Assembly (NCBI GenBank): GCA_002898555.1
Contig: BEHR01000015.1
Location: forward strand, 1 to 64,000
Reading direction: 5' to 3'
Length of the DNA stretch: 64,000 bases
Source: a bacterium HR15
Lineage (GTDB): Bacteria; Armatimonadota; Fimbriimonadia; Fimbriimonadales; GBS-DC
Shown here: positions 1-8,005 of the stretch, one piece after another
Layout of the letters: the number at the start of each line of letters is the position of its first letter
How positions within the stretch are numbered: the stretch's first letter is position 1
Notes under the pieces: model-generated
Told to the model about the DNA's origin: nothing
What the model saw: the letters and a program-made list of their open reading frames with translations, nothing else
The model's database searches: none
Position numbers and translations under genes: made by a program

Positions 1-31
1 ATTGCCTGCACTTTTCACGGCAGGCGATTCT

Positions 32-82
32 ATTATAGCACATCGAGAGGGCATTTGTCAAGGGGGGTGGAGGGTGTTCGAA
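32..82 (-). promoter_or_regulatory. Sigma70-type promoter facing left, with upstream TTCGAACACCCTC box
   Basis: Read on the minus strand, TTGACA (56-61) and TATAAT (32-37) are separated by 18 nt, a near-perfect housekeeping promoter firing out of the window to the left. Eight nt upstream of the -35 is TTCGAACACCCTC (70-82), a box that recurs at three other promoters in this window. The gene it drives is not in the window. Confidence 0.75.
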
Positions 83-90
83 AAATCCAC

Positions 91-400
91 CAAGCATTTG
101 GAGGGCGAGCCTCCTGGCGAGCCGAACCCTCACCCCCAGCCCCTCTCCCAGAGGGCGAGGGGAGTGGAGGGCGAGCCTCCTGGCGTGTAGGGGCGGACTT
201 GCGTGTCTGCCCCATACCCTCACCCCCAGCCCCTCTCCCAGAGGGCGAGGGGAGTGGAGGGCGAGCCTACTGGCGTGGAGGGGCAGACCTCCATGTCTGT
301 CCAAAAAACCTCTGCCAATATTCTTTAACGGCTCGGCGGGAGCCTCGCCCTCCAATCTCGGCTCGGCAGGAGCCTCACCTTCCAGCGAGCCGCGTGAATG
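91..400. repeat. Cluster of dispersed GC-rich repeats, no gene
   Basis: This stretch is a patchwork of short repeats found again elsewhere in the window. One family reads GGAGGGCGAGCCTCCTGGCG and its variants. A second is the CCCTCACCCCCAGCCCCTC unit, present twice (129-164 and 218-253) with an inverted GAGGGCGAGGGGAG tail. A third has the form TAGGGGC(A/G)GAC...GTCTGCCCC. Short ORFs here only translate the repeats. I see no protein gene. Confidence 0.75.
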
Positions 401-451
401 TTCGAACACCCTCGAACCCCCTTGACTTTCTCCGCCGGAATGTGCCATAAT
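401..451 (+). promoter_or_regulatory. Promoter of the suf operon with TTCGAACACCCTC box
   Basis: TTGACT (422-427) and CATAAT (446-451) are spaced by 18 nt. The box TTCGAACACCCTC (401-413) stands 8 nt before the -35, and its core TGTTCGAACA is a perfect palindrome. Transcription should start about 458, giving a 25-nt leader that carries the AGGAGGAG ribosome site of the first suf gene. Confidence 0.75.
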
Positions 452-483
452 TTAGCCACGCTAAGCATTTAGGAGGAGAATGC

Positions 484-1839
484 ATGAGGACGGAGACCCT
501 AATCACCCTGCCTGGATTGACTGCCGAGCGCATCGAGCGCATTGCGCGGGCACTGGGCGAACCGGAGTGGCATATCGAACGGCGGCTGGAGGCGTTCGAA
601 CGCTTCCTGCAGCTGCCATTGCCTTCACCCAAACAGGAAGATTGGCGCTATACCGACATTACCACGCTCCACTTGGAGGATTATCCTGCTGTTGCGTGGC
701 AGGATGCACCGCCCGCGAACCCACCCGCGCAGATGCCCCCTTTTCTGGTGGAAAAGCCGGTGATTCGGGTTTACCATCGCGCTGGGTTCGGCTTCGAGGC
801 GCAAATTCCCGACGAGTGGAGGCGGCGCGGCATTCAAGTGCGCGACCTGCGCGAGGTGCTGCTGAACGACTCGGATCGCTTGGCAGCCGACTTGGGACGC
901 CTCGCGCCTATCCCAGGCGACAAATTCTCGGTGCTGCACACCGCCGCGTGGGATAGCGGGCTGTATGTCTACCTGCCTCCGAATCTGGAGCTGGATGGTG
1001 TGATCGAGATTATCCACTGGTTTGAAACGCCCGGTGCGCACTTCCCACACACGATGATTGTGGCGGAACAGAGCATCGGCGCGAATATTGTGCAGTCCTT
1101 CTTCTCGCCTGAAGGCGCGCCGGTGCTTGTGCTCGGCGCGGTGGAAGTGTTCTGTGCCCCGAATAGTCGGCTGCGCCACACGCTGGTGCAACGCATGGGG
1201 CGCGAATCGCTCTTTCTGACCAGCGTGGATTACGAACAGCAGCGAGACAGCTCTGTGTTGTCGCTCACGGTGGGACTGGGCGGGAAGCTCGCGCGGGTGG
1301 TGCTGCAGCACTTGATGAACGGGCAAGGGGCAGAGGCGCGACCGCTGGGGCTCTTCTTTGGGGATGACCAGCAGCACCTTGATTTCCGCACGCTGCAGGA
1401 TCATCGCGTGGGCAACACGGTTAGCGACCTGCTGTACAAGGGTGTGTTGGATGATGAGGCGCAATCGGTCTTTTCGGGCATGATTCGCGTGCATCAAGGG
1501 GCCCAGCACACCGACGCCTATCAGGCGAACCGCAACCTATTGGTGAGCGATCGTGCACGAGCACACTCTATCCCGAATCTGGAGATTGGCGCGAACGAGG
1601 TGCGTTGCACGCACGGCGCGACGGTCGGACCGGTGCAACCTGATGAGATGTTCTACTTGCGTTCGCGCGGGCTGGATCCCGCTACGGCGGAAGCGGTGAT
1701 TGTGATGGGCTTCTTTGAGCAGGTGCTGCGCGAGGTCAAGCCAGCTGACCTGCGCCTCTCCATTCAGCGGCTGCTTGCGTCCAAGCTAAAGGGGGACGCT
1801 CCACGCTACTTTATGGACCTGGCAGAGCTATCGGATTAG
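484..1839 (+). CDS. sufD: Fe-S cluster assembly protein SufD
   Basis: The 451-residue protein matches the SufB/SufD scaffold family, whose members form the SufBC2D complex that builds Fe-S clusters in the cytosol. The N-terminal part carries a substrate-like 'EDWRYTDI' segment (about 55-62), and the C-terminal third has the family signature, with 'CTHGATVGP' and 'FYLRSRGLD' (about 380-405). It lacks an obvious SufB-type N-terminal cysteine cluster, so SufD is preferred over SufB. The ATG is preceded by AGGAGGAG. It is the first gene of a run sufD-Rieske-sufS-sufU-moaD/moeB; sufB and sufC are not in this window and may lie elsewhere. Confidence 0.85.
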   Translation: MRTETLITLPGLTAERIERIARALGEPEWHIERRLEAFERFLQLPLPSPKQEDWRYTDITTLHLEDYPAVAWQDAPPANPPAQMPPFLVEKPVIRVYHRAGFGFEAQIPDEWRRRGIQVRDLREVLLNDSDRLAADLGRLAPIPGDKFSVLHTAAWDSGLYVYLPPNLELDGVIEIIHWFETPGAHFPHTMIVAEQSIGANIVQSFFSPEGAPVLVLGAVEVFCAPNSRLRHTLVQRMGRESLFLTSVDYEQQRDSSVLSLTVGLGGKLARVVLQHLMNGQGAEARPLGLFFGDDQQHLDFRTLQDHRVGNTVSDLLYKGVLDDEAQSVFSGMIRVHQGAQHTDAYQANRNLLVSDRARAHSIPNLEIGANEVRCTHGATVGPVQPDEMFYLRSRGLDPATAEAVIVMGFFEQVLREVKPADLRLSIQRLLASKLKGDAPRYFMDLAELSD

Positions 1840-1862
1840 TCTGAGCTATTCGGGGGATAACC

Positions 1863-2177
1863 ATGTGGCATCAGGCGATTCGGGATGAGCTGAGGGTGGG
1901 CGAGCTACGCCCAATAGAGTTGGAAGGCAAGCCGATTTTGATTGGGCGCACCGAGAAGGGCTACTTCGCCGTGCTGGATCGCTGCTCTCACGAGAATCAG
2001 CCCCTTTCAGATGCGGATGGCATTCCGGGGCGCATTTTCAAGGGGTTGCTGGAGTGCCCCCATCACGGGGCGAAATTCGACCCGCATACGGGGCAGGCGC
2101 GTGGGCTACCCGCCATTCGCCCCATCAAGACCTTCCCCGTGAAGGTGGAAGACGGCTATGTTTGGGTAGAATTATAG
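1863..2177 (+). CDS. Small Rieske-type [2Fe-2S] ferredoxin
   Basis: This 104-residue protein is a lone Rieske domain of the soluble ferredoxin type (BphF/NirD-like). The two cluster-binding boxes are visible: CSH (C41, H43) and CPHHG (C65, H68), giving the two-Cys two-His ligation. There is no membrane segment, so it should be a cytosolic electron carrier. It lies 23 nt after sufD and before sufS. Rieske genes are often found inside suf operons, where a role as electron donor or as a client of the machinery is suspected but not proven here. Confidence 0.88.
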   Translation: MWHQAIRDELRVGELRPIELEGKPILIGRTEKGYFAVLDRCSHENQPLSDADGIPGRIFKGLLECPHHGAKFDPHTGQARGLPAIRPIKTFPVKVEDGYVWVEL

Positions 2178-2182
2178 CCAGA

Positions 2183-2219
2183 GGATAGGTCAGACCCGTC
2201 CAACTCGCCTGACCTATCC
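2183..2219. other. Intercistronic hairpin
   Basis: GGATAGGTCAG (2183-2193) and CTGACCTATCC (2209-2219) form an 11-bp perfect stem with a 15-nt loop between the Rieske gene and sufS. No T-run follows, so it is more likely an mRNA stability or processing element than a terminator. Confidence 0.6.
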
Positions 2220-2241
2220 ACCTATCCGAGGGTGAACAATC

Positions 2242-3480
2242 ATGGCAACCATGCAATTGGAGCTGGATGCGCGCGAGATACGAAAGCAGTTCCCGTTTTT
2301 CCAGCCGCACCCCGAAATGCGCAGTCTAATCTATTTAGACAACGCGGCGACCACGCAGAAGCCTTACGCGGTGCTGGACGCGCTAACCAACTTCTACGCG
2401 CACCATAACGCGAATGTGCATCGGGGTGCGTATGGTGTTGGGGCGAAGGCATCGGAGCTGTTTGAAGCGGCGCGCGAGCGGGTCGCCCGATTTATCAACG
2501 CACGCGAACCCGCCGAGATTATCTTCACGCGCGGCACCACCGAAAGCATCAACCTCGTAGCTGCCAGCTGGGGCGGTAGCCAACTGCGCGAGGGCGATGA
2601 GATTATCGTCTCGGAAATGGAACACCATGCCAACATCCTGCCGTGGATGCAGATCGCTCGTGCCACCGGGGCACGCATTGTGGTGTGGCGCATCACGGAC
2701 GAGGGGCGCCTCGACCTGAATGAACTGCGCCGCTTGCTGACCGAGCGCACGCGCATGGTTGCCGTCACCCATATCTCCAATGTGCTGGGCACGATCAACC
2801 CTGTCGCGGATATCTGCCGAATCGCGCATGAGGCGGGCGCACTTTGCTTGGTCGATGCGGCACAGAGCGCAGCGCATATGCCGCTCGATGTGCAAGCCAT
2901 CGATTGCGATTTTCTGGCGTTTTCAGGGCACAAAGCGTACGGTCCCACAGGCATCGGGGTTCTCTACGGAAAGCGGGCGTTGTTGGAACAGATGCCACCC
3001 TATCAGACAGGTGGCGGCATGATTCGCAAGGTGAGTTGGGAAGAAGTGACCTGGGCGGATGTACCCGCACGGTTCGAAGCGGGCACACCGGCCATTGCCG
3101 AGGCGATTGGGCTGCACGCTGCCTTAGACTTTATCGATTCCATTGGGCGGGAACGCATCGCCGCGCAGGAACACGCGCTGACCGAATATATGCTGGCGCG
3201 ACTGCAAGAGGTGCCCGATCTGCGCCTTTATGGACCAAAGCCCGATCGGGCAGGTATCTTCGCCTTCACACTAACGGATATTCACCCGCATGACATCGCG
3301 ACGGTGCTTGATTCGCGCGATATCGCCATCCGATCGGGGCATCACTGCGCGCATCCGCTGGGCGAACGAATAGGGGTAGCCGCAACGGCGCGCGCCAGCC
3401 TTGCCGTCTACAACGATACCGATCACATCGACGCGCTGATCGAGGGGCTGCACTATGTGCGACAGGTGTTTGGATTGTAA
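2242..3480 (+). CDS. sufS: Cysteine desulfurase SufS
   Basis: This 412-residue class V aminotransferase-fold enzyme takes sulfur from L-cysteine as an enzyme persulfide, releasing alanine. The PLP lysine is K231 in 'FSGHKAYGPTGIG', and the sulfur-carrying cysteine is C369 in 'RSGHHCAHP', on the short ordered loop typical of group II (SufS) rather than IscS. The histidine-rich 'SEMEHHANILPW' motif is also present. It lies next to sufU, the usual zinc-dependent sulfur acceptor for this type of desulfurase. Confidence 0.95.
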   Translation: MATMQLELDAREIRKQFPFFQPHPEMRSLIYLDNAATTQKPYAVLDALTNFYAHHNANVHRGAYGVGAKASELFEAARERVARFINAREPAEIIFTRGTTESINLVAASWGGSQLREGDEIIVSEMEHHANILPWMQIARATGARIVVWRITDEGRLDLNELRRLLTERTRMVAVTHISNVLGTINPVADICRIAHEAGALCLVDAAQSAAHMPLDVQAIDCDFLAFSGHKAYGPTGIGVLYGKRALLEQMPPYQTGGGMIRKVSWEEVTWADVPARFEAGTPAIAEAIGLHAALDFIDSIGRERIAAQEHALTEYMLARLQEVPDLRLYGPKPDRAGIFAFTLTDIHPHDIATVLDSRDIAIRSGHHCAHPLGERIGVAATARASLAVYNDTDHIDALIEGLHYVRQVFGL

Positions 3481-3525
3481 AACCAGTAGGGGTAGACCTT
3501 TATGCCTGCCCAAATGATTTGAGCC

Positions 3526-3960
3526 ATGATAAGCGAACTGTATCAGGAGATTATTTTGGACCACTATCGCCATCCGCGGGGCCGGGGCACCCTGGATGAG
3601 CCGAAGATTCATCACGAGGGCGCGAACCCGCTCTGTGGCGATGAGGTGATTATCGAGTTCCGCGTGGAGGATGGGCGCATCAGCGACATCCGCTTCAGCG
3701 GGCGTGGCTGCTCCATCAGCCAGGCGTCTGCCTCGATGCTGGTGGAGATGGTCAAGGGCAAGACGCTCGAGGAGGTGCGCACGCTCATCCAGAAGGTGTA
3801 TGCCATGTTGCGCGGCGAAAGCACGCCAGATCCTCAGGAGATGGGCGACCTAAGCGCACTGGCGGGCGTGAGCCACTTCCCGGTGCGCGTCAAATGCGCC
3901 TCGCTGCCCTGGCACACCTTGGAAGAGGCGCTGAACGAAGCAAATCATGCAGCAAAATAG
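3526..3960 (+). CDS. sufU: SufU sulfur-transfer protein (IscU-like fold)
   Basis: This 144-residue protein starts 'MISELYQEIILDHYRHPRG', the standard SufU/IscU beginning. Three cysteines at the expected places (NPLCGDEV, GRGCSISQAS and RVKCASLPW) plus the SufU-specific insertion between the second and third indicate the zinc-binding SufU class. This class receives persulfide sulfur from SufS rather than acting as the main scaffold. The 45-nt gap from sufS holds a remnant of the TAGGGG...CTGCCC dispersed repeat. Confidence 0.93.
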   Translation: MISELYQEIILDHYRHPRGRGTLDEPKIHHEGANPLCGDEVIIEFRVEDGRISDIRFSGRGCSISQASASMLVEMVKGKTLEEVRTLIQKVYAMLRGESTPDPQEMGDLSALAGVSHFPVRVKCASLPWHTLEEALNEANHAAK

Positions 3961-3971
3961 GAGGAACAACT

Positions 3972-5495
3972 ATGCCAACGATTGTCATTCCAACGGCGTT
4001 GCGTGCCTATACCGATAACCAGACGAGCGTGAAGGTGGAGGCGTCCACTGTTGGCGAGGCGATTCAGCAGCTCGCGGAGCGCTTCCCGAAGCTGAAACCG
4101 CACCTGTTCAACGAGCAGGGACGCCTGCGCAGCTTTGTGAACCTCTATCTGGGCGATGAGGATGTGCGCCACCTGCAAGGGCTGGACACGCCTCTCAACG
4201 AGGGCGACGAACTGGTGATTGTGCCGTCGGTGGCGGGCGGAACGGCAACTCATGTGCCCACTCCCGGGCGCCACGCCCCGCCTGGTCAGTCTGAATCGCC
4301 CGCTCTGTCCGATTGGCGCCATCTGATCGATGACACCCGCCTGCAGAGTGTTAGCCTGTCCCAGGAGGAGGTGCTGCGCTATAGCCGTCACCTGATTATG
4401 CCGGAAGTCACGATGGAGGGGCAGAAACGGCTCAAGGCGGCGCGTGTGTTGTTGGTGGGCGCAGGTGGGCTTGGCTCACCCGTCGCGATGTATCTGGCAG
4501 CGGCGGGCGTCGGCACGATCGGTCTGGTCGACTTCGATAATGTCGACTATACCAACTTGCAGCGGCAAATCCTTCACTTCACCTCCGATGTGGGGCGCCC
4601 CAAGCTCCAGTCCGCTATCGAAAAGATTCAGGCGATTAACCCTCATGTGCATGTGATTCCCTTCGAGACCCGCCTCACCTCCGAGAACGCGCTGGACATC
4701 CTGCGCGATTTCGATGTGATTGTGGACGGCACGGATAACTTCCCCACACGCTATCTGGTGAATGACGCTTGCGTGCTGCTGGGCAAGCCGAATGTGTACG
4801 GCAGTATCTTTCGCTTCGAAGGGCAAGCTTCCGTTTTCTGGGCGACGCATGGACCCTGCTATCGCTGTCTCTATCCGGAGCCACCGCCTCCGGGACTGGT
4901 ACCGAGCTGTGCCGAAGGTGGCGTGCTGGGTATCCTGCCCGGTCTGATTGGGCTGGTGCAGGCAACCGAGACGATTAAGCTCATTCTTGGCAAGGGCGAG
5001 CCGCTGATCGGACGATTGCTATTGCTCGACGCGCTGGCGATGCGCTGGCGCGAGCTGAAGCTGCGTAAAGACCCGAACTGCCCCGTGTGTGGCGAGAACC
5101 CAACCATACGCGAGTTGATCGACTACATGGAGTTCTGTGGCTTGCGCGGTGAGGAGGCTCCCATCACGACGGACGAACTGCCCTCTATTACTCCCCGCGA
5201 GCTGAAGGAGCGGCTGGAGCGGGGCGAGCCGCTGGTGATTCTGGATGTGCGGGAGCCGTTCGAACTGGAGATTAGCCGCTTGCCGAACGCGCTGCACATC
5301 CCGATGGGGCAGGTTGCCGAGCGTGTGCACGAACTGAACCCTGCCGATGAGATCGTGGTGATGTGCCGTTCAGGTGGGCGCAGCGCACAAATTACACGCC
5401 TGCTGCAGGCGATGGGTTTCCGCCGCGTGAAAAACCTCGCAGGCGGTATCAACGCCTACGCCCAGGAAGTGGATCCCAGCCTGCCCGTGTATTAA
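3972..5495 (+). CDS. Three-domain fusion: MoaD/ThiS-like carrier, MoeB/ThiF E1 enzyme, rhodanese
   Basis: The 507-residue product begins at the ATG at 3972, preceded by AGGAGGAAC; upstream in-frame codons belong to sufU. Residues 1-90 are a ubiquitin-like sulfur carrier ending in GG (89-90), but the chain continues into a linker instead of stopping. Residues about 135-385 are an E1-like adenylating domain with GAGGLGS, 'DNVDYTNLQRQ', two zinc CxxC pairs (C296/C299, C370/C373) and a cysteine at C313 in 'PSCAEGG'. Residues about 405-507 are a rhodanese with active C465 in 'MCRSGGRS'. MoeZ-like E1-rhodanese fusions are known; carrying the carrier domain in the same chain is less usual. The fusion should activate and thiolate a carrier for a sulfur-containing cofactor or cysteine. 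Confidence 0.85.
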   Translation: MPTIVIPTALRAYTDNQTSVKVEASTVGEAIQQLAERFPKLKPHLFNEQGRLRSFVNLYLGDEDVRHLQGLDTPLNEGDELVIVPSVAGGTATHVPTPGRHAPPGQSESPALSDWRHLIDDTRLQSVSLSQEEVLRYSRHLIMPEVTMEGQKRLKAARVLLVGAGGLGSPVAMYLAAAGVGTIGLVDFDNVDYTNLQRQILHFTSDVGRPKLQSAIEKIQAINPHVHVIPFETRLTSENALDILRDFDVIVDGTDNFPTRYLVNDACVLLGKPNVYGSIFRFEGQASVFWATHGPCYRCLYPEPPPPGLVPSCAEGGVLGILPGLIGLVQATETIKLILGKGEPLIGRLLLLDALAMRWRELKLRKDPNCPVCGENPTIRELIDYMEFCGLRGEEAPITTDELPSITPRELKERLERGEPLVILDVREPFELEISRLPNALHIPMGQVAERVHELNPADEIVVMCRSGGRSAQITRLLQAMGFRRVKNLAGGINAYAQEVDPSLPVY

Positions 5496-5542
5496 TCGCG
5501 CATGCACCATAGGGTAGCAGATTAGGCTATAATATCCCTGTG

Positions 5543-6652
5543 ATGAACCGAAGGAGCTGGAGCTTAGTCGCGCTCTGCGGGCTGATTCTGAACGCGAGCG
5601 CGACGGAACTGCGCATTATGAGCTGGAATATCGGGCGGGCGATCGGGGCGAACAATCCGAACAGCGCGCAACAGCCCTATGTCGCCAAAATCGCCAACTA
5701 CCTCAAGCCCGACATCTGGATTTTGCATGAGGTCGGAGGCAACTCGTCCGGTTGGAACCCGCTGGATCAGGAAACCGCGCTCATCAGTTTCGTACAGACG
5801 AATCTCACCTATTATGGGAATAACCCGCAGCCTGGCAGAGATTTCTATGTCTACGCCAACCGCAATAGCGATGGCTGGATTAGCTCCGCCATCATCAGCC
5901 GCTATCGGTTCATAGAAGTTTCGGATGTCAATATCGGCTCGCCCAATCGCGGTCTCACGATGGGCTGGATCGATGTGCCGGGCACCAACGGGCTGGGCGT
6001 GTTTGGCGCGCATTTCAAATCGGGTGGCTACACCAACGATGCGGTGAAGCGTCAGACGAACGCGGAGCGCACCCGCGACGAGGTGCGCCAGTGGCGCATC
6101 CGCCACCGACGCTCCGCCTATGTGCTGGGGGGCGACTTGAACGAGAACGAAGATCCCGACCTGAACTCGCTGTTCGATATCGGCGCAACATTGCCCGACG
6201 GACGCACCTATGCGCCCATCAGCACGGTCAAATCGGCACGCCTGCACGACCACATGCCCGTCGACGCGCTGGACGGCAAACGCACCTACAAAGTGACCAC
6301 ACGCAACTCCGACCTACGCAACCGATTCGATTACCTGCTGACCTCCGAGACCGAGTGGGGACGCGACCGGATCACCGCGTTAGAAGCGATTGTGTTCAAC
6401 ACGCGCCGCTTTCCCAACGGCACGCCGCCCGACGGGTTCGATCTAAATGACAGTCCAAGCGCCTCCGACCACGCGCCTGTCTTTTTGCGCATTCGTATCG
6501 ACCGTTGGGGGCCGGGAAGTAACTGGGGCGGGGGGAACGCGCCTGAGCCGGGCACAGGAGTGCAGGTGTTAATCATGGTGGGCGGTAGCCTGATTTATTT
6601 GCGCCTGCGGCGCCTCCCCCGGCTAAGTTCGCCTGAGCGTGGGCGATTTTAA
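5543..6652 (+). CDS. Secreted endonuclease/exonuclease/phosphatase-fold protein with PEP-CTERM-like tail
   Basis: The roughly 369-residue protein has a signal peptide (about 1-22), then an EEP fold. 'LRIMSWNIGRA', 'DIWILHEVGG', 'GVFGAHFKSGG', 'LGGDLNENEDPD' and 'SASDHAPVFLRI' are the usual metal and catalytic blocks of DNase I-like enzymes. The C terminus 'PEPGTGVQVLIMVGG' followed by a hydrophobic stretch and arginines resembles a PEP-CTERM sorting signal, so it is probably anchored or delivered to the surface. TATAAT (5528-5533) ends 9 nt before this ATG. A GTG at 5540 immediately precedes it, so the mRNA may be leaderless. The substrate (nucleic acid, phospholipid or other phosphodiester) cannot be told from sequence. 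Confidence 0.8.
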   Translation: MNRRSWSLVALCGLILNASATELRIMSWNIGRAIGANNPNSAQQPYVAKIANYLKPDIWILHEVGGNSSGWNPLDQETALISFVQTNLTYYGNNPQPGRDFYVYANRNSDGWISSAIISRYRFIEVSDVNIGSPNRGLTMGWIDVPGTNGLGVFGAHFKSGGYTNDAVKRQTNAERTRDEVRQWRIRHRRSAYVLGGDLNENEDPDLNSLFDIGATLPDGRTYAPISTVKSARLHDHMPVDALDGKRTYKVTTRNSDLRNRFDYLLTSETEWGRDRITALEAIVFNTRRFPNGTPPDGFDLNDSPSASDHAPVFLRIRIDRWGPGSNWGGGNAPEPGTGVQVLIMVGGSLIYLRLRRLPRLSSPERGRF

Positions 6653-7561
6653 AGTGAACCAGATGCCGCTCATGATGAGCGCCGCGCCCAACCACACCGT
6701 TGGGTGTAGGGCTTCATGCAAAATAAAATAGCCGATAAACGCCGCGGCGGGTGTCTGCGCCAGAATGGAGACCCCCATCCCCCCTATCGGGGCACGCTCC
6801 ATCAGATAGAACCAGGCCGAGAAGGCAAAGATGGTGCAAACCCCGATCAGATACGCCAGCGCCCAGCCCTGCGCTTCACTGAGTTCGGCAGGCGGCAACC
6901 CAGCAATTAGCAGCGCAATCAGCGTCAACGATGCCCCTGCAAACACCGACTCGATCCAGAACACCGCCACCCCTGAATAGCGCACTGCAAGCGACTTCGC
7001 CAGCACCACATCGATGCTTTCAATCAGCACCCCCATCATCACCAGCAGGTTGCCCCATGTCGCGCCCGAAAATTCGCGCAGAACCAGTCCCTTGTTCACA
7101 ATCACCCACGCGCCCAACAACCCAGTGGCGATCCCCAATGACTTGCTAAGCGGGAAAGGCTCCTTCAGCCACCAACGCGCCAGCAAAGCGTAGAAAATGG
7201 GCGAGGTGGATACCAGAATCGTGGCCTCGGTCGCGGTGCTCAGCTTGGTGCCCCAGAAGTAGCAGATATAGGTGCTGGAGACGCCGAACGCGCCCAACGC
7301 CGCGGCGAGCGCGAAGTCACGCGGACGATTCGGGAAGCGACTCGCCAGCGCGCGCCGGAAAGCGGGGATAAGCAGCAATCCACCCAAGCCCAGCGCGGTG
7401 CCGAGAAAGCGGTAAGCAGCAACCCACTCCGCACGATGGGTCTCCATTACCACACGCGCCGCCGGATATGCCCCCGCCCACAGCACATTCAACCCGATTA
7501 GCACAAGAAATAGCCCCGTGCCGGCACTGCCTACCTGTGGCGCAACCGTTCGCGACGACAC
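6623..7561 (-). CDS. EamA/DMT-family permease
   Basis: The 312-residue hydrophobic protein contains about ten membrane segments arranged as two EamA repeats, the layout of drug/metabolite transporters. It starts with GTG at 7561. On the minus strand a TATACT box (7567-7572) ends 5 nt before that codon and no Shine-Dalgarno sequence is present, which suggests a leaderless mRNA. The 3' end overlaps the convergent EEP gene by about 30 nt. The transported substrate is unknown. Confidence 0.85.
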   Translation of the reverse strand: MSSRTVAPQVGSAGTGLFLVLIGLNVLWAGAYPAARVVMETHRAEWVAAYRFLGTALGLGGLLLIPAFRRALASRFPNRPRDFALAAALGAFGVSSTYICYFWGTKLSTATEATILVSTSPIFYALLARWWLKEPFPLSKSLGIATGLLGAWVIVNKGLVLREFSGATWGNLLVMMGVLIESIDVVLAKSLAVRYSGVAVFWIESVFAGASLTLIALLIAGLPPAELSEAQGWALAYLIGVCTIFAFSAWFYLMERAPIGGMGVSILAQTPAAAFIGYFILHEALHPTVWLGAALIMSGIWFTLKSPTLRRT

Positions 7562-7588
7562 CTGTGAGTATACCCACCGTGAACACGC

Positions 7589-7930
7589 TTACGCGGCATT
7601 CCGCTGGAGGTGGGCGTCCAGATAACGCTGAAGCTGCGTCCACTGCTCGCTAAGCGACTGCCACGCTTCAGGGGCGTTTGCCAGCTGACCCGATTTGCCC
7701 AGTTGCTCTAAAGCAAGAGCATATTCCGCGAGCGATTCGGCTCCGATGGAGCGCGCGCTGCCTTTAAGGGTGTGCGCTGCACGGGTGAGTGCGGCAGCAT
7801 CGTCCCGGGCAATCGCCTGCTCAATTTGGGCGAGAAGCGCAGGCGCGCTGTTTAGAAAATCGTTCAGCAGCTCGGCGATGAACTCGCTATCGCCACCACT
7901 GATTTCGTTCAGGTAATCCCAGTTCAACAT
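7589..7930 (-). CDS. Histidine phosphotransfer (HPt) protein
   Basis: This 113-residue four-helix HPt protein carries the phospho-accepting histidine in 'RAAHTLKGSARSIGA'. The ATG at 7930 follows GGAGGTGA at good spacing; the in-frame GTG three codons upstream overlaps that ribosome site and is not the start. It lies 75 nt downstream of a hybrid histidine kinase that ends in a receiver domain but has no HPt of its own. The pair therefore completes a His-Asp-His relay; the final response regulator is not in the window. Confidence 0.9.
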   Translation of the reverse strand: MLNWDYLNEISGGDSEFIAELLNDFLNSAPALLAQIEQAIARDDAAALTRAAHTLKGSARSIGAESLAEYALALEQLGKSGQLANAPEAWQSLSEQWTQLQRYLDAHLQRNAA

Positions 7931-8005
7931 GATTGTCACCTCCGGGTTGAGCGTTGCTCCCTTGCGATAGGGTTTGGGCGGATTGGTTCCAGCGTTCGAG
8001 GGCGA

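Noticed and set aside
625-1509. 294-codon minus-strand ORF opposite sufD
   Set aside because: It is a shadow of sufD with no ribosome site.
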